DNA of 64,000 nt from Prevotellamassilia timonensis (GCF_021531665.1 NZ_JADYUH010000002.1:1-64000), one strand, 5' to 3'. Shown: positions 7,835 through 16,996, counted from the first letter of the stretch. Made by a program: numbers and translations. Notes: generated by a model from the sequence alone, not told the origin.

Positions 7835-8896
7835 TTAATCCCCAATCAGGATGACTTTGATGTAGTCTTTCAAATGAATGGGACCTTTGCCGAAACCGCC
7901 TTGTGAATCACAGAGAAGCAGAAGCGACTGACGTCCGTCGTGGAGGCGGATGCCCGGACAGAGTGCCTCGTAGTTTGCAAAATTCAATTTCGTCAGATCC
8001 ATCTTTGTGGTCCACGCGGCAAGCAGCCGTTTGTCCAGGAAACGGTTGGGGTCAATTTCCTTCAAAGGAATCGAAGGGTCAATCGGACGAGCCGCAATGG
8101 GGTTCACCAGGAAGAGTTTGCAATGACAAACACTGCCGAGATAGCCGTTCGGGATGTTTGCCTCACGTTCCAAAACGAGCAGACGACCATCGGGAAGGGG
8201 AGTGAGGCAGGGAACACCGAAAACATAAATCTTTCCAAACTTTTCCGTGACACCGCGATCCATGCGATAGGCATATTGCGCGCCGGGTTGCAGGTCGTCG
8301 CCGAAACTTTGCAGGCGGAGCAGGTTCTGCACGTCGGGGTGGGCGGGAGATGCCGCCTCGCCATCGCTGCGGAGCGTGCTTTCCGTGATGGTCCAGAAGG
8401 TGTGGCGCACGGTGTCGTAGGTCAGTGCTTCAAAACCGTAGTTCGGCACGATGTTCTCCGTTTGGAACAGTTTCGGAATTTCCAACTCTCTGCCCGTGGG
8501 TTGTCCGTCCAACCCATATTCCAAAATCTTTTGGTCTCCCTCCCCGCTGATGAAAACGGTGTTGGCGGATGGGAAGTAAGCCACGCCTTCACAGTCGCGT
8601 GTGCAGATTCCTTCTGCATTGACGCGAGGGCGGGCGTTGCCCTTGAACCCTTCCAGTCGCACGTCGGTGACAGTGCCATCGGAAGGGTCTTGTGTGATGT
8701 GGAAGAGGAAGAAGCCGTCAGCCGGTTCTTTGTCGCTGACGACGGCGTAGCGTGAAGAGTCCAGCGGAGTGATGCCACTGTATTGCGCGGTGCCGATGCC
8801 CCAGTTGCGGAGCGAGGTTTGTTTGAGTTCTTTGGCGGTTTGTGCTTGCAGACTGAGGGAGCAAGCCAATGTGAGGAAGAGAGTGAGTTTTTTCAT
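7835..8896 (-). CDS. Secreted esterase-like/phytase-like beta-propeller protein
   Basis: The 353-residue product starts with a signal peptide (MKKLTLFLTLACSLSLQAQ) and so is probably periplasmic or exported. The mature part resembles the esterase-like activity of phytase family (PF13449 type): it shows SGITPLDSSRYAVVSD, an AEGI..DCEGVAY segment, a GFEALTYD motif and a late LNFANYEALCPG stretch, consistent with a propeller of phosphoesterase type. The substrate is unknown. It is a single gene, convergent with rsmD, and its start is followed upstream by a decayed MITE-like element that separates it from the GNAT gene. Confidence 0.8.
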   Translation of the reverse strand: MKKLTLFLTLACSLSLQAQTAKELKQTSLRNWGIGTAQYSGITPLDSSRYAVVSDKEPADGFFLFHITQDPSDGTVTDVRLEGFKGNARPRVNAEGICTRDCEGVAYFPSANTVFISGEGDQKILEYGLDGQPTGRELEIPKLFQTENIVPNYGFEALTYDTVRHTFWTITESTLRSDGEAASPAHPDVQNLLRLQSFGDDLQPGAQYAYRMDRGVTEKFGKIYVFGVPCLTPLPDGRLLVLEREANIPNGYLGSVCHCKLFLVNPIAARPIDPSIPLKEIDPNRFLDKRLLAAWTTKMDLTKLNFANYEALCPGIRLHDGRQSLLLLCDSQGGFGKGPIHLKDYIKVILIGD

Positions 8897-8926
8897 TTTG
8901 CGGTGTGCTGTGAAGGTGTTTTGACA

Positions 8927-9030
8927 AGGTGTTCTTATAGGAACAAGGAACGCTCACAAGAAAGAGTTTATGTTTGGGCGTTTTCTCTGAGAAATAAAAA
9001 CCAACTCAACCATGATTTATAGAACATCCT
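8927..9030. mobile_element. Decayed MITE-like element, copy 3
   Basis: The 104 bp segment begins AGGTGTTCTTATAG and ends ATTTATAGAACATCCT, inverted versions of the same end. Internally GGAACGCTCACAAGAAAGAG and CTGAGAAATAAAAACCAACT match the copies at 43891 and 46384, but about 90 bp in the centre is missing. Confidence 0.7.
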
Positions 9031-9035
9031 TGAAA

Positions 9036-10103
9036 TCATTCATCCATCATGAGGTCAAGAATCAGAGGTTGCGCGGCGAGGAACATGGCGGCGAGTCCGC
9101 CGGGAGTGACGATGCGTTCAGGCATTTGGTCGGTGTAGTCGACGCTGCCGTTCTTCACTTCATACCAGCCGTTGTTCACAGGCAAGTCCTGGTCTCCTCC
9201 AACGCCAATGCGCATCGAAAAGTCCGGATTCGCAGCGGCAATGCACGAAAGGAATTGGTAGGCATTGGTGACACGAGCCATTGCGTAGGGTTCAGCCCCG
9301 GGGTCGGTGCCCCGAGCGGCAAAGCGTCGCCAAACTTTTTCCACTTCGCAGTGGCGACACAACCAGTCCACGAAAGCGGCGCGTGCTTCCGCCTCGGCGA
9401 TGGCGAGGCTGCGAATCATGATACGCCCGTCGTCCTCTCGCACTGCCAGGCAGAGTCCGACCATGCGTTTGCCGCAGTGTGCCACCAGCAGATATGCCTC
9501 TCCCAAATGGGCGGCTTCAATGGCGGCAAAGAAGTCGGAAGCGGAGGGGTGGACCATGAATGGAAGGTCGTGGGTGAGGCGGTGAAAGAAGACGAAAAGT
9601 GAGTTGTCCCATTCGTCCAGGCGGTTCACCGAAATCGCTCCAAAATCTCCGTCGCCTGAAATGTCCAGCGCTTCGGTCTTGCGATAACTTGCTGTCCAAT
9701 AGGAACCGTGCTGAGGACTCTCATAGAATTTTCTGAGGCTTTCGTCTCCGGGAATGAGCATGCTCAGTGGGGTGTTTTGTTCCAAAAGTTTACGGTGACA
9801 TGCCCGGAGCACACGACCGGCGTAGCCTTTGCCTTGGCAGAAGGGGTTGGTGGCGAGTCCGGAGACATAACCCATGCGGGTGACGGAACCATAGATTGTG
9901 AGACGGTATGGGAAAAGTTGCGCCGCTGCCAACGTTTCTCCTCTGTGGCGCAGGGTGAAGTTGGTATTGTGGGTATATTTTTTGTCAAAATAGATGTCCA
10001 TGAATTCCTCGGATTCGTGGAAGCAATTGCGCCACAAGTCTCGAGTCTGGAATTTGATTAAGTCAAGAAGATCGAACATCTGGAAAGAACTTTTTCGTTT
10101 CAT
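9036..10103 (-). CDS. GNAT-family N-acetyltransferase
   Basis: The 355-residue soluble protein has an N-terminal GNAT domain: TRMGYVSGLATNPFCQGKGYAGRVLRA contains the acetyl-CoA-binding Q/R-x-x-G-x-G/A pattern (CQGKGYAG). A second half (about residues 170-355) looks like the duplicated or SCP2-like C-terminus found in Eis-type large GNAT proteins. The substrate cannot be inferred. Its ATG overlaps the stop of the upstream DUF2156 gene by 4 bp (ATGA), a strong sign of coupled translation. It is the last gene of the long minus-strand run. Confidence 0.82.
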   Translation of the reverse strand: MKRKSSFQMFDLLDLIKFQTRDLWRNCFHESEEFMDIYFDKKYTHNTNFTLRHRGETLAAAQLFPYRLTIYGSVTRMGYVSGLATNPFCQGKGYAGRVLRACHRKLLEQNTPLSMLIPGDESLRKFYESPQHGSYWTASYRKTEALDISGDGDFGAISVNRLDEWDNSLFVFFHRLTHDLPFMVHPSASDFFAAIEAAHLGEAYLLVAHCGKRMVGLCLAVREDDGRIMIRSLAIAEAEARAAFVDWLCRHCEVEKVWRRFAARGTDPGAEPYAMARVTNAYQFLSCIAAANPDFSMRIGVGGDQDLPVNNGWYEVKNGSVDYTDQMPERIVTPGGLAAMFLAAQPLILDLMMDE

Positions 10104-11017
10104 CCCTGCATCGGGTGGCGCGTCATGACGGTGTATTTGTGGAGAAGGAGGGAAGGGTGGTAGGAGAGTTTGGATTGTCGGAGTCCCGGAATGCCCAAAT
10201 CGTCCTCTCGGTTGATGTAGATGAATTTTTCCGGCAGGCTCTGCACGAAACTTCGGTTGATAAAGGCAAATGCGCCTTCACAGTTCGTGTCGGCTTTTTC
10301 CATGCAAACGTCAAAAGTGTCGTGGTTCACGGGTGCGCCGTAGGTGAAAGCCACCATCTGTCCGTTGACGCGCAAGACTCCGCCGCAGGCGTCCAGTTCG
10401 TTCCAGTGTTCCATGACGCGCAGCAAGGACTTTCGTTCCGCCTCGTAGGTGTAGCGTCCGGCATCATCCTCTTTGCCTTTTGCCTCCGTCCATGTGGCGT
10501 GTAGTTCCAAACACTCTTCAATGTCCTCCGGCGTGAGAGGCGCGTAGGTATGGTTCGGATAGAGACGTGCGAAGCGGTTGGCGAAGTTGCGTTTCGGTTG
10601 CAGTTTCTTTCCTGCGAGCGTCGCCAAACTTTGGCGGTCATAGATGTAGTCGGTGTAGCGTCGATCGGCGTTGGCGTAGAAATAGCCCGGCATGGTTTCC
10701 TCCAGTTTCTTCAGGCTGTGTTCGCAGACGCCGAGCATGAGGAAAGGGTGTCCGTCGCGTGCCGCATCGTCGAGTAGATCCGGCACCACGTCTTTCCAAT
10801 CACTCTCGCCGACGGGAGCGAGATAGGCACGATGCCCATCCGCTTTGAAACGGAAGAGAAGGTGGTCATTGTGGATGGCGATTTCTGTGTCATAGAGAAA
10901 ACGCCAGGAAAACAGATTCAAGAAATTGAGGTCACAGTTTCGACACTCGGTGTCCTTGACGCGTTGTCTGACGGAAGCCATGTCCGTCAGGTCAAGCGGG
11001 TGAAAAGGGATGGGCAT
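10100..11017 (-). CDS. DUF2156 (phosphatidylglycerol lysyltransferase-type) protein
   Basis: The 305-residue protein starts MPIPFHPLDLTDMASV. It matches the DUF2156/LPG_synthase_C fold, a double GNAT-like domain: an early FLYDTEIAIHNDHLLFRF, a middle EECLELHATWTEAKG, then GGVLRVNGQMVAFTYGAPVNHDTFDVCMEKAD and a final YINREDDLGIPGLRQSK motif. Members are thought to transfer amino acids from tRNA or to be related acyltransferases; no membrane domain is attached here. The long upstream extension overlaps the NigD-like gene and has shadow composition, so the ATG at 11017 was chosen, 10 bp after that gene. Confidence 0.82.
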   Translation of the reverse strand: MPIPFHPLDLTDMASVRQRVKDTECRNCDLNFLNLFSWRFLYDTEIAIHNDHLLFRFKADGHRAYLAPVGESDWKDVVPDLLDDAARDGHPFLMLGVCEHSLKKLEETMPGYFYANADRRYTDYIYDRQSLATLAGKKLQPKRNFANRFARLYPNHTYAPLTPEDIEECLELHATWTEAKGKEDDAGRYTYEAERKSLLRVMEHWNELDACGGVLRVNGQMVAFTYGAPVNHDTFDVCMEKADTNCEGAFAFINRSFVQSLPEKFIYINREDDLGIPGLRQSKLSYHPSLLLHKYTVMTRHPMQG

Positions 11018-11027
11018 GGAGGAAAAT

Positions 11028-11687
11028 CTACAAGGCAAAACGATAGACCATTTCGCCATCAAAAGTGTGGAAGTGGACGGCAATGCTGTCGCGTCCGGCA
11101 AGGAGCAGTTCTGAGAGCGGACGCAGGGGAAGGGAGAGGAAGACCTCGCGAGTGTAGTAGAGCGGGTCGTTGTTCTGATGATGCAAAAGAAGTGCGTGGA
11201 GTGTGCGTGCCCCGTCATCGTGGCGCACATAGTCCGTCTGATGGAAGCCAAAAGCGTGCACGCCGCCCGCCGAGCCTTTCAGCGCGAGTTGCACATTGAC
11301 ATAGGGTCCGCTTTTGTAGCACGCCACGACATCCAGCGGGTCACAGACAATCTTGTCTGAGGCATATTTCCCCACTTCGGGGGCGAGGATGGGAACATAG
11401 TCCGTCAAGTGAATGCGCCCGTCTTCGCGTTCGGTGAAGAGCACTCGGACGCGGTAGAGTGTGTCGGGGCGCAGTCCCGAGAGCGTGGTCTCCAACTGCA
11501 GGTTCGTGCCGTTGTCCAAACACACCTGTTGCGCTTCGCCCCGAGCGTCAGTTGGGAGGTCGGCAATTTCTTGTCGATAGGGCGGAGTCATCGGCTCATC
11601 TTCTTCGCAGGCAACGAACAAAAGAGCGGCTGCAAGCCACAAAAAGCAGATGGGAAACAGTGCTTGCTTCATTCGTCGGTTTTTCAT
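11028..11687 (-). CDS. NigD-like lipoprotein
   Basis: The 219-residue product begins with a lipoprotein signal peptide ending in the lipobox LLFVAC, followed by EED, so it should be lipid-anchored. The rest is beta-rich and resembles the NigD-like proteins of Bacteroidales (N-terminal OB-type part with NLQLETTLSGLRPDTLYRVR, C-terminal beta-sandwich with LSLPLRPL). The family's role is unknown, although the first member was described in a bacteriocin-related operon. The ATG at 11687 is used because it places the signal peptide properly; an ATG at 11672 is also possible. Confidence 0.75.
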   Translation of the reverse strand: MKNRRMKQALFPICFLWLAAALLFVACEEDEPMTPPYRQEIADLPTDARGEAQQVCLDNGTNLQLETTLSGLRPDTLYRVRVLFTEREDGRIHLTDYVPILAPEVGKYASDKIVCDPLDVVACYKSGPYVNVQLALKGSAGGVHAFGFHQTDYVRHDDGARTLHALLLHHQNNDPLYYTREVFLSLPLRPLSELLLAGRDSIAVHFHTFDGEMVYRFAL

Positions 11688-11744
11688 CGGGCACACAGAG
11701 TTTATAGGATAGGCGCACACCTTATTTACATTAACGTCCCTTCG

Positions 11745-12908
11745 TCAAGCTTCGGCAACTGCTTTCTCGTGGTTTTTGACGGGGTTGGCATACATGGTGA
11801 GGATTCTTTCTTTCAAGAAGTCCACGTCCTTATTGGGCAGGTCAATCAGCGCGAGCCTTTCTTCGAGATAGGCGCGGAAGGCGGTTTCGTCCTCGGTTGT
11901 GTAGTGCTCGGCGTGCTGACGGGAACCTGCGAGCAGGTCGCAGGCGATGTAGTTGCAAGGATAGAGTTCATAGCCGGCGTGGATGCCTCGGTCAATGCGT
12001 TCAGCCAGTACGCGGAAGAACTCACTTTTCGGGAGGTCGGCAATTTCGTCAATCCAAGAGTTCACGGGTGCTGCGGTGCGATAGACGATGCGTCCTTTCT
12101 TTCCAAAGATGCCGGTGTGCATGTTGTTCAAGTCGTCTGCTTGGCTCTTCTTGAATCCTTCGATGTCACGTTTCTGCTGATATTCTTTGGCTTTAAGGAA
12201 ATCGCACGGGTCAAGTTCGTAGGAGATGGCGAGCGGAACGAGGTTCATCGCTTTGATTCTCTCCACCGCTGTTCCTTCTCCGCCCATCGCCATCATCTTC
12301 AGGACAGATTCCTGGGTGCGGTCGTCGGAATCCTTGGCGCGTCCCTCTCGCTGTGCAATCCAGATGTTCTCATGTTTTGACAGGAGAGCGAAGTGCATGT
12401 AGTCGCTCATGCGTTTGCTGGAGGCAAGCATCTCTCTCATCGTGACGGAGCGTTGGACGATGAACGATTTGTTGACACGCACGAGGTCTTTGATCCAAGG
12501 ATAGATGAGCAGGTTGTCGCCAATGGCAATTTCCACGGTGGTGCGATAGCCGTTTTCAATCAAGAGGATGCTGAGCAGTGCGGAGTCCAGGACGATGTCT
12601 CTGTGGTTTGAGATGAAGGTGAAGCTGTCCGTGGCACGGCGTTCTTCCGGAATGGATGCAGTGTCAAATTCAATGGAGGTGCTGCATTTTTGGAGAAGAT
12701 TCTTCAGCAACGGATAGCAGAACGCCTTTTGCACCTCGAGGTTGTCGCGGCAGCCGAGGAGTTTCTGCTTCAACATTTCAAGAGGGATTCCGGGGAAGAA
12801 GGAAGTCAGGATGGCTGCAAACTGCGGATTCCCCAGGAGTCGTTCGAAGACTTCGGGAAGTTCTTCCGGAAGATAGGGACGGATGGCGTCAAAATCGTGA
12901 ATGTTCAT
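11745..12908 (-). CDS. Acyltransferase of the PlsB/PlsC (glycerophosphate) type
   Basis: The 387-residue protein contains FTFISNHRDIVLDSALLSILL near residue 115, an N-H-x-x-x-x-D block typical of glycerol-phosphate acyltransferases, and later IWIAQREGRAKD, equivalent to the FPEGTRS acceptor motif. It probably acylates a phospholipid precursor or another lipid at the inner membrane. No transmembrane helix is obvious. The ATG at 12908 is chosen because an earlier start would overlap ddl. It lies 52 bp downstream of ddl in the same run. Confidence 0.83.
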   Translation of the reverse strand: MNIHDFDAIRPYLPEELPEVFERLLGNPQFAAILTSFFPGIPLEMLKQKLLGCRDNLEVQKAFCYPLLKNLLQKCSTSIEFDTASIPEERRATDSFTFISNHRDIVLDSALLSILLIENGYRTTVEIAIGDNLLIYPWIKDLVRVNKSFIVQRSVTMREMLASSKRMSDYMHFALLSKHENIWIAQREGRAKDSDDRTQESVLKMMAMGGEGTAVERIKAMNLVPLAISYELDPCDFLKAKEYQQKRDIEGFKKSQADDLNNMHTGIFGKKGRIVYRTAAPVNSWIDEIADLPKSEFFRVLAERIDRGIHAGYELYPCNYIACDLLAGSRQHAEHYTTEDETAFRAYLEERLALIDLPNKDVDFLKERILTMYANPVKNHEKAVAEA

Positions 12909-12960
12909 GGCGTGGAGGGTTAGGGGGAACTTTGTCGGAGTATCTCTTGCTTTTGCAGTT

Positions 12961-13953
12961 TCAGGCGAAGCGTCCTTCAATGATGTCGCTGAGCACGTCT
13001 TTCATTTCCAAACCGGCGGCTCTTACCTGCTGTGGAATGAAACTGGTGACGGTCATGCCCGGCGTGGTGTTGATTTCGAGCACGTTTATCTGCTCGTTGC
13101 CTTTTTCGCCGGTGAGGATGTAGTCAATGCGGATGATGCCGTAGCACCCGAGGAGACGGTAGATGCGTTTTGTCGTTTCGCTCACTCTCTTTGCCGTGGT
13201 GTCAGCAATGCGTGCGGGAGTAATCTCATCCACTTTGCCATTGTATTTGGCATCATAGTCAAAGAACTCCTGTGTGGTCACCACCTCGGTGATGGGGAAG
13301 GTGACGATTTCTCCGTTCGGTCGGCGATAGCAGCCGCAGGTGATTTCAGTGCCGCTCATCATTTTCTCCACCATGACTTCGTCGCTTTCCATCATTGCTT
13401 TTTTGATGGCTTTGATGAGGCTTTCGGTTTCTTTCACCTTGGTGACGCCGAAGCTGCTGCCGCCCGCGTTGGGTTTGACAAAGCAGGGGATGCCGAGTCT
13501 TTTCGTGACGGCTTCCGGGTTCGGCAGTTCTTCTCCTTTTCTGACGAGGATGGAGTCTGCGAGATGCAGTTCGGGATAGGCTTTGAGGAAATTGTTGAGT
13601 GCGAATTTGTTGAAGGTCAGAGACTCCACGAGTACGTCGCTGGTGGAGTAGGGGATTCCGATGAGGTCAAAATAGCCTTGTAGGATTCCGTTCTCTCCCG
13701 GTGTTCCGTGGATGGTGATGTAGGCAAAATCAAATTCGTGTTTCCCGTCGGAGGCGGTGAAGGAGAAGTCGTTTCGGTCGATGTGGCAGTTTTCGTCTTT
13801 GTATGCCACAGTCCAGCGACCGGCTTTGATTTCCACGACAAAGCAGTCATACTTGTCTTTGTCCATGAACGACATGATGCCCTCGGCAGAGCGGAGAGAC
13901 ACGTCGTGCTCGGAGGAGTCACCTCCTGCCACAATGGCAATGGTTCTTTTCAT
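12961..13953 (-). CDS. ddl: D-alanine--D-alanine ligase
   Basis: The 330-residue ATP-grasp enzyme joins two D-Ala for peptidoglycan. Motifs in order: MKRTIAIVAGGDSSEHDVSLRS (N-terminal), HGTPGENGILQGYFDLIGIP, the ATP-binding CFVKPNAGGSSFGVTKV, and the metal-binding VLEINTTPGMT. The ATG at 13953 gives the usual N-terminus; an in-frame upstream extension reaches into the pseudouridine synthase gene. Only 40 bp separate it from that gene. A VanX-like dipeptidase that would cleave its product is encoded two genes upstream. Confidence 0.96.
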   Translation of the reverse strand: MKRTIAIVAGGDSSEHDVSLRSAEGIMSFMDKDKYDCFVVEIKAGRWTVAYKDENCHIDRNDFSFTASDGKHEFDFAYITIHGTPGENGILQGYFDLIGIPYSTSDVLVESLTFNKFALNNFLKAYPELHLADSILVRKGEELPNPEAVTKRLGIPCFVKPNAGGSSFGVTKVKETESLIKAIKKAMMESDEVMVEKMMSGTEITCGCYRRPNGEIVTFPITEVVTTQEFFDYDAKYNGKVDEITPARIADTTAKRVSETTKRIYRLLGCYGIIRIDYILTGEKGNEQINVLEINTTPGMTVTSFIPQQVRAAGLEMKDVLSDIIEGRFA

Positions 13954-13993
13954 CGTTAGATTTATTTTTTTGAAAAGATATTTTTGAAAAGAT

Positions 13994-15115
13994 TTATATA
14001 GGTTTTGCGGCACACCCTTTGATGAAGGTGTCCCACTTTTCAATCAGTTGTTTCATGTCCTCTGGCAGTTCGGTTGTGAAGTCCATCTCTTTCTCTGTTT
14101 TGGGGTGTTTGAATCCCAAGGTCTTGGCATGGAGTGCCTGACGCGGACAGATTTCGAAGCAGTTTCGGATGAAACTTTGGTAGTTCCCGCTCTGTGTGCC
14201 GCGCAGAATCTGTGTGCCGCCGTAGCGTTCATCGTTGAAGAGCGGATGTCCGATGTGTTTCATGTGCACCCTGATTTGATGGGTTCTTCCGGTTTCGAGG
14301 ATGCATTCCACGAGTGTGACATAGCCGAAGCGTTGCAGGACGCGGTAGTGTGTGACGGCGTGTTTGCCGATGCCCGACTGCGGGTCAAACACCGCCATTT
14401 GCATTCTGTCTCGTGGATTGCGGGCGATGTTGCCCTCAATGCGTCCTTCGTCTTCTTCAAAGTTTCCCCAGACGAGTGCATTGTAGCGACGTCGGGTTGT
14501 TTTGTTGAAGAACTGGAGTCCGAGTTTTGTTTTTGCTTCCGGTGTTTTTGCCACCACGAGCAAGCCGGAGGTGTCCTTGTCGATGCGGTGGACGAGTCCC
14601 ACGGCGGGGTCGTTCGGGTCGTAGTTCGGATTATTGCGCTCGTGGAAGGCAATGGCATTGACGAGTGTTCCCGTGTAGTTGCCGCATCCCGGATGCACGA
14701 CCAATCCGGCAGGTTTATTGATGACCATGAGTTGGTCGTCTTCAAAGACCACGTCGAGGGGGATGTCCTCGGCAAGGATGGTGTTCTCATAGCGTGGTCG
14801 GTCAAGGAGGAGGGTGATGACGTCGCCCGGTTTCACCCGATAGTTGCTCTTCACCGGTTTCCCGTTGGCGTGGATGAAACCTGCCTTTGCCGCCTGTTGA
14901 ATGCGGTTGCGGGAGGTGTCTCGGAGATGGTCGATGAGGAACTTGTCGATTCTCAGCAGTTGCTGCCCTTTGTCTGCCACGAGACGGAAATGCTCATAGA
15001 GTCCGTTGCTCTCCTCTTCCAACTCCTCCTCGTTTTCGAGGGAGTCGGCGGAGAGTTCCGTGTAGTCGCTGATTTCAGAGAAATCCTGTGCGGGCGTGGT
15101 CGTTTCGTTTGGCAT
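13994..15115 (-). CDS. RluD-type 23S rRNA pseudouridine synthase
   Basis: The 373-residue protein has an acidic N-terminal extension of about 45 residues (rich in Glu), an S4 RNA-binding domain (LRIDKFLIDHLRDTSRNRIQ), and a pseudouridine synthase domain with the catalytic motif GLVHRIDKDTSGLLVVAKT (Asp of HRIDKDTSG). The late ETGRTHQIRVHMKHIGHPL is also typical of the RluA/C/D family. It is closest in style to RluD, which modifies helix 69, but the exact sites cannot be assigned by eye. It lies between the dipeptidase gene and ddl. Confidence 0.93.
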   Translation of the reverse strand: MPNETTTPAQDFSEISDYTELSADSLENEEELEEESNGLYEHFRLVADKGQQLLRIDKFLIDHLRDTSRNRIQQAAKAGFIHANGKPVKSNYRVKPGDVITLLLDRPRYENTILAEDIPLDVVFEDDQLMVINKPAGLVVHPGCGNYTGTLVNAIAFHERNNPNYDPNDPAVGLVHRIDKDTSGLLVVAKTPEAKTKLGLQFFNKTTRRRYNALVWGNFEEDEGRIEGNIARNPRDRMQMAVFDPQSGIGKHAVTHYRVLQRFGYVTLVECILETGRTHQIRVHMKHIGHPLFNDERYGGTQILRGTQSGNYQSFIRNCFEICPRQALHAKTLGFKHPKTEKEMDFTTELPEDMKQLIEKWDTFIKGCAAKPI

Positions 15116-15198
15116 GTCAGTCGGGTGGGATTGATTCAGTCGTGTGGGATTGACTCACATTCTGTTTGGCAGGTTCGCAGGAAAGAACAGCGCCTCAC

Positions 15199-15960
15199 TC
15201 AATTTTTTAGCGAACTTCTTGCGATGGGGAATGTGAAATAGGTGTTGGGGAAGGGTTCGTTTTCGAGGGTGAAGTGCCACCACTCACAATCGTAGGGTTT
15301 GAAGCCGTGAGCCTTCATGGCATTTTGCAGCGTCATGCGGTTGGCATACTGCTGCCGGTTGATGGGGGTGTAGGCACCGATTTCCTGTCCGGGTTGTGCG
15401 TCGGGGTGTGAGGCAAGACCGAAATAGTCGTAGGTGCAACCCATGTCCACTTCTTTTTCCAGTTTCATGTCGAAGAGAGTGAGGTCAATGGTGCTGCCGC
15501 GGGTGTGTCCCGACTTCTCGGCAATGTATTCTTGCGGCACAAGGACAGACTTGTCAAGTTCGGGATAGAAATACGGCTTCATCAGTGTGTCGTTGACGTC
15601 TTTTGCCCATTTCATGAAATAGTCCACAGCCTTCTGTGGGCGATAGCCGTCGAATATTTTCAGACGATACCCCTGCTTGATGAGGTCGTCGCTCACTTTT
15701 TTGAGTGAGTCGGCTGCTTGACGGGTGAGCATGGCTATCGGTTCTTCGTAGCCGGGAATGCGTCGTCCGATGAAGTTGTAGGTGCTGTAGTAGCGGATTT
15801 CAAGTATGGCATCCGGCACCACATCCGTGAGAACGACGAACTGCGAGGCATCCTCCTCAGGAGTTTTTGCCTCCTTTTCTTCATGGGCTGAGCAAGCCGT
15901 GAGGACGGCACAAAGCAGGCAACAGAACAATGCCGCTGTTTTTAAGCGTAGATGACTCAT
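15199..15960 (-). CDS. D-Ala-D-Ala dipeptidase (VanX/DdpX family) lipoprotein
   Basis: The 253-residue product carries a lipoprotein signal (lipobox LTAC near residue 23), so it is exported. The peptidase M15D domain shows LKIFDGYRPQKAVDYF, the zinc-binding SGHTRGSTIDLTLF (His and Asp ligands) and CEWWHFTL (catalytic Glu and third His ligand). Family members hydrolyse D-Ala-D-Ala. Export argues for recovery of wall-derived dipeptide rather than VanX-type cytoplasmic resistance (inference). It is encoded between the PASTA and RluD-type genes, 83 bp before the latter. Confidence 0.88.
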   Translation of the reverse strand: MSHLRLKTAALFCCLLCAVLTACSAHEEKEAKTPEEDASQFVVLTDVVPDAILEIRYYSTYNFIGRRIPGYEEPIAMLTRQAADSLKKVSDDLIKQGYRLKIFDGYRPQKAVDYFMKWAKDVNDTLMKPYFYPELDKSVLVPQEYIAEKSGHTRGSTIDLTLFDMKLEKEVDMGCTYDYFGLASHPDAQPGQEIGAYTPINRQQYANRMTLQNAMKAHGFKPYDCEWWHFTLENEPFPNTYFTFPIARSSLKN

Positions 15961-16094
15961 ATACGTATTTATATTGCTACTTCTTTCCGGTTTTTCAGAC
16001 TTTGTGCTCACTGCTGACTGCCTCTTGGACAGTGAGTGAGGATGTGTGTGGAAGTGGCAGGGGCTTGGGGGACACTCGTCAGTCGGTTTGAGAC

Positions 16095-16784
16095 TTATTC
16101 TTCTCCGAAATAGTCTTCTTCCGGTTGAGCATGGTCTTGCGGTGCGTCGGTCACCTCGCCTTCCAGCGGTTCGTCTGTTTCAAAGGGAGCGTTGAAGATG
16201 TAGTCAAGGCTGTCGTTGCCGTTGTATTCGTCTTCCAATCCTCCCTTTCCGACCACCAGTGTGATGGGCAAATCAACTGAGATGCGTGTACCGGCTTTCA
16301 CGGTCTTTCCGTTCACTTTCACCTCATAGACCCAGTCCGGGTCACCGATGATGAACTCCGTTGCTCCGAGTTTGAATCCGAGCGTTTTGAGTTTGTCTTC
16401 CGCCTCGCGTCTTGAGCAGTTGTCCGCGAGGTCCGGGAGTTCGATTCGTTTTGAGCCGTTGGAATTGATGGTGAGGTAGATGGTTCTTCCCGCTTTGATT
16501 TTTGTTCCGGGTTTGATGGATTGTTCGAGCACCTCAAAGGGTGCGGCTTTGTGGACGTAGCCCGTGTCTCTGACCTCCGCCTTCAGTCCCAGCGCCTTCA
16601 GTTTACTGTAGGCGATTTGTTCGCTGACGCCGGTGATTTTGGGCACTTCCACTTCTTCTCCGTGGAGGGTGTAGAAGTCAATGAACGCAAGTGCTCCAAA
16701 GAAGAAGAGGACGACCACGAGAATCATGCCCAAGCAGTTGAGCATGACCAGCGGGCTGAAGATTTTTTTGATGAAAGCAGACAT
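16095..16784 (-). CDS. PASTA-domain membrane protein
   Basis: The 229-residue protein has one transmembrane segment near residues 12-35 (LNCLGMILVVVLFFFGALAF) and then two PASTA domains (about 40-110 and 110-180), each with the beta-alpha pattern V-P-x-(I/L)-x-G. The C-terminus is acidic. PASTA domains bind peptidoglycan or muropeptides; there is no kinase or transpeptidase domain here. It is the first gene of a co-directional run that includes the dipeptidase and Ddl, which supports a wall-related role. The ATG at 16784 gives MSAFIKKIFS directly before the membrane helix. Confidence 0.87.
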   Translation of the reverse strand: MSAFIKKIFSPLVMLNCLGMILVVVLFFFGALAFIDFYTLHGEEVEVPKITGVSEQIAYSKLKALGLKAEVRDTGYVHKAAPFEVLEQSIKPGTKIKAGRTIYLTINSNGSKRIELPDLADNCSRREAEDKLKTLGFKLGATEFIIGDPDWVYEVKVNGKTVKAGTRISVDLPITLVVGKGGLEDEYNGNDSLDYIFNAPFETDEPLEGEVTDAPQDHAQPEEDYFGEE

Positions 16785-16815
16785 ATGAGAGGGTGCTTGT
16801 GTGTGTGATTTCGCC

Positions 16816-16823
16816 ACAAAGTT
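16816..16823 (-). promoter_or_regulatory. Promoter -7 element for the PASTA-ddl run
   Basis: On the minus strand TAACTTTG matches TAnnTTTG, 31 bp upstream of the PASTA gene start. A TTTG exists further upstream but at a long spacing. Confidence 0.6.
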
Positions 16824-16912
16824 AAGCACAAAACTTTTTTGTGCGATCAAAAAGCCGGACTAAGTGTGTTTGCGGGAGGTGAGAATCTTTTTACGGGCGT
16901 TTTCGGAGCAGT

Positions 16913-16966
16913 GGAAGGAAAGAAAAATGTGAGAATAAACGGTAAAACCAGTCTATTCTCACATTT
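16913..16966 (-). terminator. Intrinsic terminator of rpmH
   Basis: A 13 bp perfect stem (AAATGTGAGAATA at 16925-16937 with its complement at 16954-16966) is followed on the minus strand by a T-rich tract, 30 bp after the rpmH stop. Confidence 0.75.
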
Positions 16967-16996
16967 CCGATTTTTGTGTGGGAACACACACAATTC

